A DNA stretch of 64,000 bases, taken from Betaproteobacteria bacterium. Its GTDB lineage: Bacteria > Pseudomonadota > Gammaproteobacteria > Burkholderiales > Burkholderiaceae. The number at the start of each line of letters is the position of its first letter. Positions within the stretch are counted from its first letter, which is position 1. The notes beneath the pieces are model-generated. The model was given only the letters and a program-made list of their open reading frames with translations, had not been told where the DNA came from and did no database searches. Below, piece after piece: positions 10,127-18,484 of the stretch. The translations under genes were made by a program, and so were the position numbers. The stretch lies in contig CANGHN010000006.1 of the NCBI GenBank assembly GCA_947453825.1, forward strand, positions 1-64,000, given 5' to 3'.

Positions 10127-11377
10127 ATGGCTCTTATCGTTCATAAATATGGTGGCACCTCAATGGGCTCGGTTGAGCGTATTGGGAATGTTGCTAAGCG
10201 CGTTGCAAAATGGATGCGTGCTGGCCATCAAGTGGTGGTCGTTCCTTCTGCTATGTCAGGCGAAACCAATCGCTTACTGGGTTTGGCTAAAGAGATTAAT
10301 CCTGACGCTAATCCACGTGAGTTGGATCAGATTGCCTCAACCGGTGAGCAAGTTAGCTCTGGCTTATTAGCATTAGCGCTCATGCGCGAAGGGATCGATG
10401 CGGTCAGTTATGCAGGTTGGCAAGTTACTGTGCACACTGACTCCGCATTTACTAAAGCGCGTATTAAAAGCATCGATGACAAAAAAATACTAGGCGATTT
10501 AAATGCTGGAAAAGCAGTTGTGGTGACTGGTTTTCAGGGCGTTGATCCCCAAGGCAACATCACTACATTGGGTCGTGGTGGTTCTGATACCTCTGCGGTA
10601 GCAATGGCTGCCGCCCTCAAGGCAGACGAGTGTTTGATCTATACCGATGTAGATGGTGTTTACACAACAGATCCACGGGTTTGCGAAGACGCACGTCGCT
10701 TAGATAAGATTACTTTTGAAGAGATGCTAGAAATGGCTAGCTTAGGTTCAAAAGTTTTACAGATTCGTTCTGTAGAGTTTGCAGGTAAATACAAAGTTAA
10801 AACTCGGGTGCTGTCTTCATTGACAGACCCTTTGATGCCTTTAGACATTGAGATGAAGTCGGGCACCTTGATTACATTTGAAGAGGACAGCACTATGGAA
10901 GCCGCCGTTATTTCCGGCATCGCCTTTGCGCGTGATGAAGCCAAGATTACCGTTTTAGGAGTTCCTGATCGTCCAGGTATTGCATATCAAATACTAGGCC
11001 CTATCGCCGATGCCAATGTTGACGTGGACATGATTATTCAGAACCAATCTGTGGATGGTAAGACGGACTTTACCTTTACTGTGCCGCGTGCTGATTATCA
11101 GAAAGCCTTAGATCTTCTCAAGAGTAAGGTTCAGGCGCATATTGAAGCAAAAGAAATCTCAGGTGATCCTAAGGTCTCTAAAGTTTCAGTAGTTGGCGTA
11201 GGGATGCGTTCACATGTTGGTATTGCTAGCAAGATGTTTCGCACTTTGTCAGAAGAGGGCATCAATATCCTGATGATTTCTACTAGTGAGATTAAGATTT
11301 CAGTAGTGATTGATGAGAAATACATGGAGCTAGCTGTACGTGCCTTGCACAAGGCATTTGAGCTGGACCAGAAGTAA
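10127..11377 (+). CDS. lysC: Aspartate kinase (monofunctional)
   Basis: It phosphorylates aspartate, the first step to lysine, threonine, methionine and diaminopimelate. KYGGTSMG at residues 7-14 is the ATP/aspartate-binding signature. The kinase domain runs to about residue 245 (TTLGRGGSDTSAVAMAAALKADECLIYTDVDGVYTTDPR). Two ACT regulatory domains follow (about 265-335 and 345-410, for example VPDRPGIAYQILGPIADANVDVDMI and GMRSHVGIASKMFRTLSEEGINI), the arrangement in enzymes controlled by lysine and threonine. No homoserine dehydrogenase domain is fused. The gene ends about 70 bases before tRNA-Ser. Confidence 0.96.
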   Translation: MALIVHKYGGTSMGSVERIGNVAKRVAKWMRAGHQVVVVPSAMSGETNRLLGLAKEINPDANPRELDQIASTGEQVSSGLLALALMREGIDAVSYAGWQVTVHTDSAFTKARIKSIDDKKILGDLNAGKAVVVTGFQGVDPQGNITTLGRGGSDTSAVAMAAALKADECLIYTDVDGVYTTDPRVCEDARRLDKITFEEMLEMASLGSKVLQIRSVEFAGKYKVKTRVLSSLTDPLMPLDIEMKSGTLITFEEDSTMEAAVISGIAFARDEAKITVLGVPDRPGIAYQILGPIADANVDVDMIIQNQSVDGKTDFTFTVPRADYQKALDLLKSKVQAHIEAKEISGDPKVSKVSVVGVGMRSHVGIASKMFRTLSEEGINILMISTSEIKISVVIDEKYMELAVRALHKAFELDQK

Positions 11378-11446
11378 AAAGGGTAGTAAATCCACAGTAG
11401 GGCGGTAATCCGTTAAACTGTGGGTCGTTGTAAGAGTAAGAAGTAC

Positions 11447-11541
11447 GGAGACGTGGCCGAGCTGGTCGAAGGCACTCCCCTGCTAAGGGAGCATCGGGGC
11501 TAAAACTCTGATCGGAGGTTCGAATCCTCTCGTCTCCGCCA
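11447..11541 (+). tRNA. tRNA-Ser (anticodon GCU), CCA encoded
   Basis: A complete class II cloverleaf: 7-bp acceptor stem GGAGACG/CGTCTCC, discriminator G typical of serine tRNAs and an encoded CCA. The D arm is TGGCCGAGCTGGTCGAAGGCA. The anticodon loop CTGCTAA sits between CTCCC and GGGAG, giving anticodon GCU. There is a long variable arm and a T arm (GGAGG TTCGAAT CCTCT). It decodes AGC/AGU. Confidence 0.97.
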
Positions 11542-11549
11542 GGTACTAA

Positions 11550-11580
11550 AAATAAAGGGGCTTAGCCCCTTTATTTATTT
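11550..11580. terminator. Bidirectional intrinsic terminator
   Basis: A 12-bp perfect stem (AAATAAAGGGGC with its complement, 3-base loop TTA) spans 11550-11576. AT-rich T-runs lie on both sides. It lies between tRNA-Ser (rightward) and ridA (leftward, ending at 11613), so it can stop transcription from both directions. It separates the housekeeping block from the catabolic region. Confidence 0.88.
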
Positions 11581-11612
11581 CGGACGATACCTTTAATCGC
11601 CTGGCGCAAGGT

Positions 11613-12002
11613 TTATAACTTTGCTGCTATTGCCTCGACTTCAATTTTGAGTCCGAAGTGCAGTTGCCCTGTTGGAACAACTGCTCTAGCTGGTAATGAG
11701 TCGCCAGCCCATTCTGAATAAATTACATTAAATTCAGGCCAATTACTAATGTCATCCACATAAACTCTTACCTGAACTAGACTTTGTATCTTGCCGCCAG
11801 CACCCTCTAGCGCACACTTGAGGTTCTCTAGGGCCTGAAGTGTCTGATCTTTGAAGCTAGCTTGGGATAGTTTTTGACCTTCTTTAGTAATTGGCAGTTG
11901 TCCTGAGATAAAAATAAATCCATTAGCCATTACAGCGTGACTATAGTGGCCGCCAGGCTTGGCAAGGTTTTGAGGATTGAAGTGCTCTATATTTGCTTTC
12001 AT
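11613..12002 (-). CDS. RidA-family (YjgF/UK114) protein
   Basis: A 129-residue member of the RidA superfamily: small trimeric proteins that hydrolyse reactive enamines and imines or, in catabolic operons, act as deaminases of ring-cleavage products. Family blocks are GGHYSHAVMANGFIFISGQLPI (about 17-38), FKDQTLQALENLKCALEGAGG and the C-terminal VVPTGQLHFGLKIEVEAIA. The Arg that binds the substrate carboxylate in RidA is plausibly the one in SLPARAVVPTG (about 106-116). It is the last gene of the leftward molybdenum-hydroxylase operon, five bases after the Bug receptor stop, which suggests a pathway-specific deaminase or detoxifier rather than the housekeeping RidA. Confidence 0.85.
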   Translation of the reverse strand: MKANIEHFNPQNLAKPGGHYSHAVMANGFIFISGQLPITKEGQKLSQASFKDQTLQALENLKCALEGAGGKIQSLVQVRVYVDDISNWPEFNVIYSEWAGDSLPARAVVPTGQLHFGLKIEVEAIAAKL

Positions 12003-12007
12003 CGCAC

Positions 12008-12982
12008 TTATTGGACCTGTAAGTTTGCTTTTTTAACAATCTCTTTATAGCGATCGAGGTCTTCTCGTATTCTTGTTGTAAATTTCGGTGGAGACATTCC
12101 GCCAATATCTGCACCTTTATCCGCAAAATTTTTCTTCACCTCAGGCTGCTCAATAGTCGCCAGTACCTCTTTATAGAGTTTCTGAATAATTACATCTGAA
12201 ACACCTTTGGGTGCAAATAAGCCTACCCAGTTTGAAGCATTCACAACAGGGATGCCATCTTCTTGGGTAGAAGCCCAAGATCTGTTGTAACCAGTCTTAG
12301 TATTGGTAGTGAGGGTGATGACTTTCACGTTGCCAGAGAGGATATGCGGCGCAACTGCTGGGATTGCTACTACCCCAAGAGGAACCTCGCCAGAAGCAAC
12401 TGCTGCCACTGCTGGAGCGCCACCTTTATAAGGTACATGCATGATTTTGGTGCCACTTTCTAGAGCAATCCATTCGCCAGCGAGATGGTTGATGCTGCCA
12501 TTACCGGGTGATGAAAAGGAAAGAGAGTCGGGGTGTTTTTTAGCTTCAGCAATCATCTCTTTGTAGGTATTAAATGGAACCTTGCTATTTGCAACCAATA
12601 ACATCGGTGTATCACTAATCATGGTGATTGGTGAAAAATCTTTATCTAAGGAATAGGGGATATTTGGGAAGATGGCTGGGTTCACGGAGAATTCTCCAGT
12701 GTGAGCCATAAGAAGCGTGTAGCCATCAGGAGGGCTATTTGCAGCCGCAGTAACAGCAATAAAACCATTGCCACCTGGCTTGTTATCAATCACAAAATTC
12801 CAGCCCAATCTCTCATTCATTTTTTGAGTCAGTAGTCTCGCGGTGACATCCACTACACCACCAGGTGCAAATGGCACGATGACGCGAATTGGTCTATTTG
12901 GATACTCTTGACAAAAGGCAGTGTTTAGTCCGCCCCATAAAATAGCTAAAAAACATAAAGTTTTTAGAGTGAACTGTTTCAT
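12008..12982 (-). CDS. Bug-family (tripartite tricarboxylate transporter) solute receptor
   Basis: This is a periplasmic solute-binding protein of the TctC/Bug family. The start at 12982 (MKQFTLKTLCFLAIL) has AGGATC six bases upstream and gives an Sec signal peptide ending near FCQEYP. A longer open frame would overlap the iron-sulfur subunit gene. The Bug signature YPNRPIRVIVPFAPGGVVD follows directly, then PGGNGFIAVTAAANSPPDGYTLLMAHTG and HVPYKGGAPAVAAVASGEV. No TctA/TctB membrane genes are in the window, so its transporter partner is unknown. It sits in the same operon as the molybdenum hydroxylase, which suggests that it binds the pathway substrate, probably a carboxylate. Confidence 0.88.
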   Translation of the reverse strand: MKQFTLKTLCFLAILWGGLNTAFCQEYPNRPIRVIVPFAPGGVVDVTARLLTQKMNERLGWNFVIDNKPGGNGFIAVTAAANSPPDGYTLLMAHTGEFSVNPAIFPNIPYSLDKDFSPITMISDTPMLLVANSKVPFNTYKEMIAEAKKHPDSLSFSSPGNGSINHLAGEWIALESGTKIMHVPYKGGAPAVAAVASGEVPLGVVAIPAVAPHILSGNVKVITLTTNTKTGYNRSWASTQEDGIPVVNASNWVGLFAPKGVSDVIIQKLYKEVLATIEQPEVKKNFADKGADIGGMSPPKFTTRIREDLDRYKEIVKKANLQVQ

Positions 12983-12989
12983 TTTGATC

Positions 12990-13484
12990 CTATTGATGTA
13001 ATGAATTGGAAGTTTTTCTTTTTCCAATGGCTAAATAAACCGCTTTAATAATTTCTGGATAGGCGCCACAGCGACATAAATTTCCAGATAGATAGTGTCG
13101 TATTTGATCCTCGCTGGGATTAGGATTTTTATCTAATAATTGGCCAATCATTAAAATAAATCCAGGTGTGCAAAAGCCACACTGAAAAGCGCCGGCCTCA
13201 ATGAAGGCTTCCTGAATAGGATCTAGAACCCCGTCTTTTTCAAAGCCTTCAATGGTTCGCACTTCCTTGCCATCTAACATAGCAGCAAATTCTAAGCAGC
13301 CAGAAAAGGCAACACCGTCAATTAAGACTGTGCACGCGCCACATAGGCCCTGGCCACAACTTTCTCTAGCACCGCGATAGTTGAGTTGATTGAGTAACTC
13401 GATAACATTTTGGTTAGTACCAACTTCTGCGCTAACCTTGGTTCCATTCAGAACAAAATGGATTGCTGTTTTGCTTGAGCTCAT
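12990..13484 (-). CDS. Molybdenum hydroxylase, [2Fe-2S] small subunit
   Basis: This electron-transfer subunit of a xanthine-dehydrogenase-family enzyme is equivalent to CoxS. The start at 13484 (MSSSKTAIHFVLNG) has AGGAA upstream and gives 164 residues. A longer open frame runs into the preceding gene. Two iron-sulfur domains are visible. The plant-ferredoxin-like cluster has Cys43, Cys48, Cys51 and Cys63. The helical cluster domain has Cys102, Cys105, Cys137 and Cys139 (QCGFCTPGF and LCRCGAYP). There is no signal peptide. Gene order in transcription is FAD subunit, Mo subunit, then this subunit. Confidence 0.93.
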   Translation of the reverse strand: MSSSKTAIHFVLNGTKVSAEVGTNQNVIELLNQLNYRGARESCGQGLCGACTVLIDGVAFSGCLEFAAMLDGKEVRTIEGFEKDGVLDPIQEAFIEAGAFQCGFCTPGFILMIGQLLDKNPNPSEDQIRHYLSGNLCRCGAYPEIIKAVYLAIGKRKTSNSLHQ

Positions 13485-13488
13485 CAAC

Positions 13489-15777
13489 TTATTCCTTGTC
13501 TGAAATATTTGTTTTCTGCTGCAAGCCAGATAGGATTGCCTCAGCTGTAATGGGGAGCTCACAGATGCGAACGCCAATTGCATCGTCAATAGCATTGGCT
13601 ATTGCTGGTGAAACACCAAAAGTAGCGCTTTCGCCAACACCTTTTGCCCCAAACGGTGCATTCTTCTGATATGCCTCTACTATCTCATTTTCGAAAATAG
13701 GGGGCAGGTCATTCATACCTGGAATTTTATAGTCTGCAAAAGAAGCGTTTGTAACCTGACCATGATCCAGGTTCATCTTCTCAAATAATGTAAAGCCTAG
13801 TTGCATGATTGCTGCGCCAGACAGTTGAGTTTCCACTACCTTTGGATTGATGGCATTGCCGCAGTCAACGACATTAATCATTTTGGCAATTTTGATTTCA
13901 CCAGTTTCTGTATTGATCTCAAGCTCAACACCGGTTGCCCCAATCATCCAAAATGGAGTTGCATTGCTTGTTGAACCATCCGTTTTATCTGGTGGCGTAT
14001 AGGTTGGGATATAGCTACCAAAACCCACCAGCGTTCCTGCTTGCATGCCAAAACGCTTCAGAAATACTGCTTTCATACTGCCATCATAATTTTCACCTAA
14101 GCCAGCCTCAACAGCTAATTCCTGTTGCTTATTTTTCAAATCGATTGCGGCTAAGCGAACTGCATGCCCCATATGAAAGGTAGATCTAGATCCCAGAGTG
14201 GCCATATCATATGGTGTGATATCAGTATCTGGAGTGGTGACTTTAATTTCTGTGGCAGATACTCCCAATACTTCGGCTGCAACTTGAGCCATTGCAGTAT
14301 CTGAACCTTGACCCATATCCACGGTACCCATAGAAAGTATGTAGCTGCCATCGGCGCCAAGAGTAATGATGGCGGTAGATGTAGTAGGTGCTACTACTGC
14401 TTTAAATCCAATCCCAATACCACGACCCCGTTTGATTACTCCTTCAGCTTGCTTTAAGGGTGTATCCCAGTTCATTCTGGTAGCAAGCCGCTCTAATACA
14501 AGTTCAATTTCTGCGCCTTGCATTAAGGTCCCGGTGGCTTGAGGGCGACCCTCTTTTAAAATATTCTTACGTCGTATGGCTAGTGGATCTAAGTTCAGTT
14601 GGCGAGCAATGATATCGATATGGCTTTCATAGGCCCAAACCAATTGTGGGATACCAAAACCCCTTAGCGCACCAGATGGGGGTCTATTTGTATAAAGGGC
14701 ATAAGAATCAATCTTGACGTTGTCGATATCGTACGGTCCTGCAGCAGTAAAGCCAGATTTTTGCGTTACTCGAGGCCCAATATCGGCATAAGCGCCGCCA
14801 TTCCACCAGACGTCACATTGCCGAGCAATAATTTTTCCATCTTTAGTAACCCCACTCTTGATTTTGAAAGTGGTGGGATGTTTTGTAATCGTGTAGAACT
14901 GCTCTTCCATGCTGAGCGAAACTTTTACCGGTCTTTTAGATAGCATTGCAAGCGCCACTACTAATGCCTCTAATTTGATATAGAGCTTTGCTCCAAAGCC
15001 ACCGCCCAAATGAGGAACCTTAACTTGTATTTGATTTTCGCGAAATCCCAATAAGCGAGCAATTTCTAATTTGACGAATGAGGGGCTTTGCGATGCAGTG
15101 TAAATTGTAATTTGGTCGTCTGTTGCTTGCGCCATAGAGACCATTGGCTCTAGTGGCGTATGCATTACTTGCTGAGTTCGGAAGGTATTTTCAATCACAA
15201 AATCCGCTTTACTAAAACCTTCTTCGACATCGCCTCGCCTGAGGTGGTAGTCAAGAGCAATGTTGGTATTCTTCTTGCCGATCAGGTGTTTTAGATCGGG
15301 GAATGTTCCAGATGGCTTTAAAACATCGTGAACAACGGCTTCTGATGTCATTGCTTCGATTTCGTCATAAACCGCAGGCAACTCCTCATAATCAACCTCA
15401 ATGAATTGAGTTGCGTATTCAGCAATATGTGGATCTTCAGCTAACACTACAGCCACTGGCTCACCTACATAACGTACCTTTTCATGAGCAAGAATCGGTT
15501 GATCTAGAAAAGCGGGACCAAAGTAGGGCTCTGGGATAATTTTCAGAATGTCATTAATAGTGAAGACGGAGTGAACCCCCGGTATTTTTTTTGCCTCTTC
15601 AGTATTGATTGATTTGATTAATCCATGGGCAACGGTACTTCTAAAAATTTTGCCATGAAGCATACCTGGTAGGGTCAAATGATGTGTATAGATTGCCTTT
15701 CCAGTAACCTTGGCCTTTGATTCCTTGCGAGGAAGTGATTGCCCAACTTGGTTGGTAGTAGTTAAATTATTTGACAT
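13489..15777 (-). CDS. Molybdenum hydroxylase, large Mo-cofactor-binding subunit
   Basis: This is the catalytic subunit of a xanthine-dehydrogenase/aldehyde-oxidase family enzyme. It binds molybdopterin and hydroxylates an electron-poor carbon of its substrate with oxygen from water. The length is about 762 residues with an N-terminal a/b hammerhead (SLPRKESKAKVTGKAIYTHHL). Cofactor-contact blocks are VPHLGGGFGAKLYIKLEA, SGALRGFGIPQ and the C-terminal GAKGVGESATFG with the presumed catalytic Glu. The CO-dehydrogenase active-site loop (AYxCSFR) is absent, so this is not a form I CO dehydrogenase. Start: ATG at 15777, overlapping the FAD-subunit stop by 11 bases; a GTG at 15786 is an alternative. 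The substrate cannot be read from the sequence. Confidence 0.93.
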   Translation of the reverse strand: MSNNLTTTNQVGQSLPRKESKAKVTGKAIYTHHLTLPGMLHGKIFRSTVAHGLIKSINTEEAKKIPGVHSVFTINDILKIIPEPYFGPAFLDQPILAHEKVRYVGEPVAVVLAEDPHIAEYATQFIEVDYEELPAVYDEIEAMTSEAVVHDVLKPSGTFPDLKHLIGKKNTNIALDYHLRRGDVEEGFSKADFVIENTFRTQQVMHTPLEPMVSMAQATDDQITIYTASQSPSFVKLEIARLLGFRENQIQVKVPHLGGGFGAKLYIKLEALVVALAMLSKRPVKVSLSMEEQFYTITKHPTTFKIKSGVTKDGKIIARQCDVWWNGGAYADIGPRVTQKSGFTAAGPYDIDNVKIDSYALYTNRPPSGALRGFGIPQLVWAYESHIDIIARQLNLDPLAIRRKNILKEGRPQATGTLMQGAEIELVLERLATRMNWDTPLKQAEGVIKRGRGIGIGFKAVVAPTTSTAIITLGADGSYILSMGTVDMGQGSDTAMAQVAAEVLGVSATEIKVTTPDTDITPYDMATLGSRSTFHMGHAVRLAAIDLKNKQQELAVEAGLGENYDGSMKAVFLKRFGMQAGTLVGFGSYIPTYTPPDKTDGSTSNATPFWMIGATGVELEINTETGEIKIAKMINVVDCGNAINPKVVETQLSGAAIMQLGFTLFEKMNLDHGQVTNASFADYKIPGMNDLPPIFENEIVEAYQKNAPFGAKGVGESATFGVSPAIANAIDDAIGVRICELPITAEAILSGLQQKTNISDKE

Positions 15778-16639
15778 AGTTGACACCGTTGTTATAGGCT
15801 TCGAGCAGTGCGCGCTTCACATAAACCTTAGCTAGTTGCCGTTTATATTCAGCACTACCCAGATGATCAGAAACGGGATCAATCTCCTCTGATGCGAATT
15901 CTGCAGCTGATATCAGCAAGGCTGGGGTTAAATCCTGGTTCGACAGCCTCTTTTCAAGCTCAATTAATCTTGTGGGCGTATCAGCAATCGAGCCCATAAA
16001 AATTCTGGAGGACTCGATATGATTATTTTCAATCATGAGATTGACTGCTACACCTAATGCAGGCCAGTCATCTGCCGATCGGGTGGTGCACTTAAGATAT
16101 GAGGAGTAGGGGCTAATATTGGCGGGCAGTGTAATTTCATAAATCAACTCATTGGGCTCAAGGCAGGTTTCGTAATAGCCAATATGCAAGCTATCCACTG
16201 GAATAGTACGCTTTCCTTCTGGACTAATCGTGCGCGCATTGGCAGAAAGAGCGCTCAATATTGGTGGCAAATCCATATGAGGATCGCCGTGGGATAGAGC
16301 GCCACCGAGCGTTGCAGAGTTCCTAACACGGACGTTCGCTAATTTGATCATTGCACGACTGATCACTGGAGCATGTTTTGCAATGATTGCCGAGTTTTCT
16401 AAATCAGAGAGTTTGGTGAGTGCGCCAATACTAATTTCACCGTTTGATTCCGATTTGATATAAGAGCTATCTTTAATATTGCGCAGACTAATGACTTGTG
16501 TTGGAGTAAAGATTTGACTTTTCATCATTAACATTAATGCTGTGCCACCCGCAATAGACTTCGAGTTATCTGGGTCTAGACTGAGCAATTCAATAGCCTC
16601 ATCAAAACTCGTGGGCTTTAATAATTCAAATGGCAACAT
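15767..16639 (-). CDS. Molybdenum hydroxylase, FAD-binding middle subunit
   Basis: This FAD subunit (CoxM-like) accepts electrons from the iron-sulfur subunit. The family motifs are SIAGGTALMLMMK (AGG.T/S, residues about 28-40) and ATLGGALSHGDPHMDLPPIL (TxGG, about 105-124), both contacting FAD. The C-terminal CO-dehydrogenase flavoprotein domain (about 180-285) ends in SAEYKRQLAKVYVKRALLEA. It has 290 residues. It starts 15 bases after the coxG-like gene and overlaps the next gene, indicating tight translational coupling. Confidence 0.93.
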   Translation of the reverse strand: MLPFELLKPTSFDEAIELLSLDPDNSKSIAGGTALMLMMKSQIFTPTQVISLRNIKDSSYIKSESNGEISIGALTKLSDLENSAIIAKHAPVISRAMIKLANVRVRNSATLGGALSHGDPHMDLPPILSALSANARTISPEGKRTIPVDSLHIGYYETCLEPNELIYEITLPANISPYSSYLKCTTRSADDWPALGVAVNLMIENNHIESSRIFMGSIADTPTRLIELEKRLSNQDLTPALLISAAEFASEEIDPVSDHLGSAEYKRQLAKVYVKRALLEAYNNGVNYVK

Positions 16640-16654
16640 ACTCTCTACTCTTTC

Positions 16655-17098
16655 TTAATTAAGAAAAGCATTTTTTAAATTATTTGCAAATTGACTTTCA
16701 AGTTCTTTAGCTTTTGACCTCAAAACAGGCTGACCCAGTCCGCCTAGCTTACCTGTTAAGACAATATCGATAGCATAATCAATTACGGTCTCGCCGCCTA
16801 ATTCGCTTAAATTGGCGGTTGAAACGGTCGTTAATCGTCCAACTAGGCCAATGGGGTTGCCTTCTGTCTTGGCGGTAATTTTCTGTGGCGAGTCTAACTC
16901 TGTAATTTCGACTGTGATAGCAAACTTCATTTTGATATAAGCAACCTTCGTCTCTAAGATTGCACTATATTTATTGGGCCCAATCTCGGTCAAGTTAGAG
17001 ACGCCATCAATACAGGATGCAAAAAAAATAGGGTCGCTGAGTTTTGCAAATACTGCAGATATGGGTGCCGGTACTTGGATCTTGCCGGTAATATTCAT
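16655..17098 (-). CDS. CoxG-like SRPBCC-fold protein
   Basis: A 147-residue START/SRPBCC-fold protein of the carbon-monoxide-dehydrogenase subunit G family. The start MNITGKIQVPAPISAVFAKLSDPIFFASCIDGV matches the family pattern (binding-pocket helix and hydrophobic strand), and the end ELESQFANNLKNAFL is the long C-terminal helix. CoxG proteins help molybdenum hydroxylases reach or stay at the membrane, or supply hydrophobic ligands such as quinones. Here only the operon context supports this. Its start overlaps the upstream alpha/beta hydrolase stop by four bases (ATGA). There is no C-terminal membrane segment. Confidence 0.87.
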   Translation of the reverse strand: MNITGKIQVPAPISAVFAKLSDPIFFASCIDGVSNLTEIGPNKYSAILETKVAYIKMKFAITVEITELDSPQKITAKTEGNPIGLVGRLTTVSTANLSELGGETVIDYAIDIVLTGKLGGLGQPVLRSKAKELESQFANNLKNAFLN

Positions 17099-17931
17099 GC
17101 ATAAGCCTTTTCTAATAGGGCCTTAAGGCTTGTATTGATTTCTGTTGGGCACTCTATAGGAGTTAAGTGCCTTGCTTTAGGGATTATTTCAAGCGATGAG
17201 TTTTTAATGTTTTCATGCATATAGCTGGCCATTGCTACTGGAGTCGCATAATCCTCTTCGCCCACAATAATGGCTGTTGGTAAGTCCAGATTTTTAAGTG
17301 AACTTCTGACATCGAATGCTCCCAGCATGGTGCAGGTTTGTTGGAAGCATTGGACGTCATTAGCCAGAAAGGTATCCACTAGTCGCGCTACTTCATCTGG
17401 GTGTTCATTGATAAAAGACTCTGAAAACCACCTTGTCTTTTGGAAGCCTATTAAAGCAGAAAGCCCCTCATTTTTAGCTTTAGCAGCTCTCTCAGCCCAT
17501 TTTTCAGGTGCATCAGCGCCATACCATGCGGTGGTATCTATCAAACCTAAGCCCTTAGTTCGCTCGGTGTGATTAATTGCAAAAGCGAGCGACACTGAGC
17601 CGCCCATGGATGCGCCAACAATCACAGCATCATTCCATTTGAGGTGATTTAAAACATCTTCTAAGTCACTCGCAAATAGCTCAATGCTGAAGTTTGTGGC
17701 TGATTTACTGGACTTGCCGTGGCCACGGCAGTCAACCGTTAGGACATTCGCGCAGTTGACTAGTGCGGGGATATTTTTGCTCCAGAAAATGCCATCCATA
17801 GCAAGACTATGGATTAGAACCAGGCGCCTATTAGGCATATGATCCGATTGATGCAAGGTAAATGCGATTGACTCTCCGTCTTTTGCTCTTATTGAGCCAT
17901 CAATGATCGTATTGCCTCTAATGTCTGACAT
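17095..17931 (-). CDS. Alpha/beta hydrolase (3-oxoadipate enol-lactonase-like)
   Basis: A 278-residue cytoplasmic alpha/beta-hydrolase fold enzyme. The oxyanion region is LVLIHSLAMDGIFW (about 38-51). DCRGHGKS lies near 79-86. The nucleophile elbow is VGASMGGS (Ser at about 120). The acid is in IIVGEEDYATP and the catalytic His in ARHLTPIECP near 258. The layout resembles 3-oxoadipate enol-lactonase, but the sequence does not identify the ester, lactone or C-C bond it cleaves. It is the first gene of the leftward operon, with GAGGG upstream of the ATG, so it probably acts in the same pathway as the molybdenum hydroxylase. Confidence 0.82.
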   Translation of the reverse strand: MSDIRGNTIIDGSIRAKDGESIAFTLHQSDHMPNRRLVLIHSLAMDGIFWSKNIPALVNCANVLTVDCRGHGKSSKSATNFSIELFASDLEDVLNHLKWNDAVIVGASMGGSVSLAFAINHTERTKGLGLIDTTAWYGADAPEKWAERAAKAKNEGLSALIGFQKTRWFSESFINEHPDEVARLVDTFLANDVQCFQQTCTMLGAFDVRSSLKNLDLPTAIIVGEEDYATPVAMASYMHENIKNSSLEIIPKARHLTPIECPTEINTSLKALLEKAYA

Positions 17932-17991
17932 TTTTTACCCTCATGACTAACTATCGTTGTCCCTGTATTTAACTGCATTTTTCGATAGCCG

Positions 17992-18034
17992 ACTCAATTT
18001 AAAGGCTAATTCACGGGAGCGCCACTCAATTTAA
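17992..18034. repeat. Direct repeat in the divergent control region
   Basis: The 11-base word ACTCAATTTAA occurs at 17992-18002 and again at 18024-18034, start to start 32 bases (about three helical turns). TAATTCA follows each copy closely. It lies between the two divergent catabolic operons, upstream of the predicted rightward promoter. It could be an activator binding site. The AT-rich composition limits confidence. Confidence 0.4.
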
Positions 18035-18060
18035 TTCATGCTCGATCTCAAAATAATCAT

Positions 18061-18089
18061 TTGATTGACCGGGATTCGAACTGAATAAT
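18061..18089 (+). promoter_or_regulatory. Candidate sigma-70 promoter for the Rieske-amidohydrolase operon
   Basis: TTGATT (18061-18066) and AATAAT (18084-18089) are spaced by 17 bases, and a Shine-Dalgarno sequence AAGGGGAG and an ATG at 18119 follow. The hexamers match four and five of six consensus bases. This was found by eye only. Confidence 0.35.
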
Positions 18090-18118
18090 CACCCATATTC
18101 TTATGAAGGGGAGTGGTG

Positions 18119-18484
18119 ATGGCGGATATCTTTGTGGCACGTTCGGATGATCTTGAAGAGGGCGGGAGAGTATTTGTTTCTTGTGATGTTGGAGATATCG
18201 GGGTTTTAAGGGTTAAGGGAAAGCTACATGCTTTTTTAAATGTTTGCCCTCACCAAGGTGGGCCAGTTTGCTCTGGAATGCTGATTCACAGGGTAGAAGA
18301 GATCATTGCTGAGGATAAAACCTTCCAAGGCATGCGCTTCAATGAAAACGATATCAATATCGTGTGCCCTTGGCATGGTTGGGAATTTAATGTCGAGACT
18401 GGCCGTTGTGCCGGTGATGGTAAGTGGAGCTTAAGAAGATTCAAGGTTGCAGAAAAAAATGGAGAAATTCATGTCACTGTCTAA
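18119..18484 (+). CDS. Rieske-type [2Fe-2S] protein with long inter-motif insertion
   Basis: This is a soluble 121-residue Rieske ferredoxin-like protein. The ligands are visible as CPH (Cys43, His45) and CPWH (Cys83, His86). The start is taken as ATG 18119, the third of three consecutive possible starts (GTG GTG ATG), with AAGGGGAG well placed. The two ligand motifs are separated by 37 residues, about twice the usual 15-17, because of an insertion containing IHRVEEIIAEDKTFQG. It could feed electrons to an oxygenase, but no Rieske oxygenase alpha subunit or ferredoxin reductase is in the window. It is the first gene of the rightward catabolic operon, and its stop overlaps the next start by 14 bases. 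Confidence 0.88.
   Translation: MADIFVARSDDLEEGGRVFVSCDVGDIGVLRVKGKLHAFLNVCPHQGGPVCSGMLIHRVEEIIAEDKTFQGMRFNENDINIVCPWHGWEFNVETGRCAGDGKWSLRRFKVAEKNGEIHVTV

Noticed and set aside
11613..12002. 2-Aminomuconate deaminase of the 3-hydroxyanthranilate pathway
   Set aside because: RidA-type deaminase, amidohydrolase and ALDH together recall that pathway, but 3-hydroxyanthranilate dioxygenase, oxalocrotonate decarboxylase and the meta-cleavage lower pathway are absent, so the name would overreach.
13489..15777. Carbon monoxide dehydrogenase
   Set aside because: The operon has a CoxG-like gene and the same subunit layout, but the large subunit lacks the AYxCSFR active-site loop of form I CO dehydrogenase.
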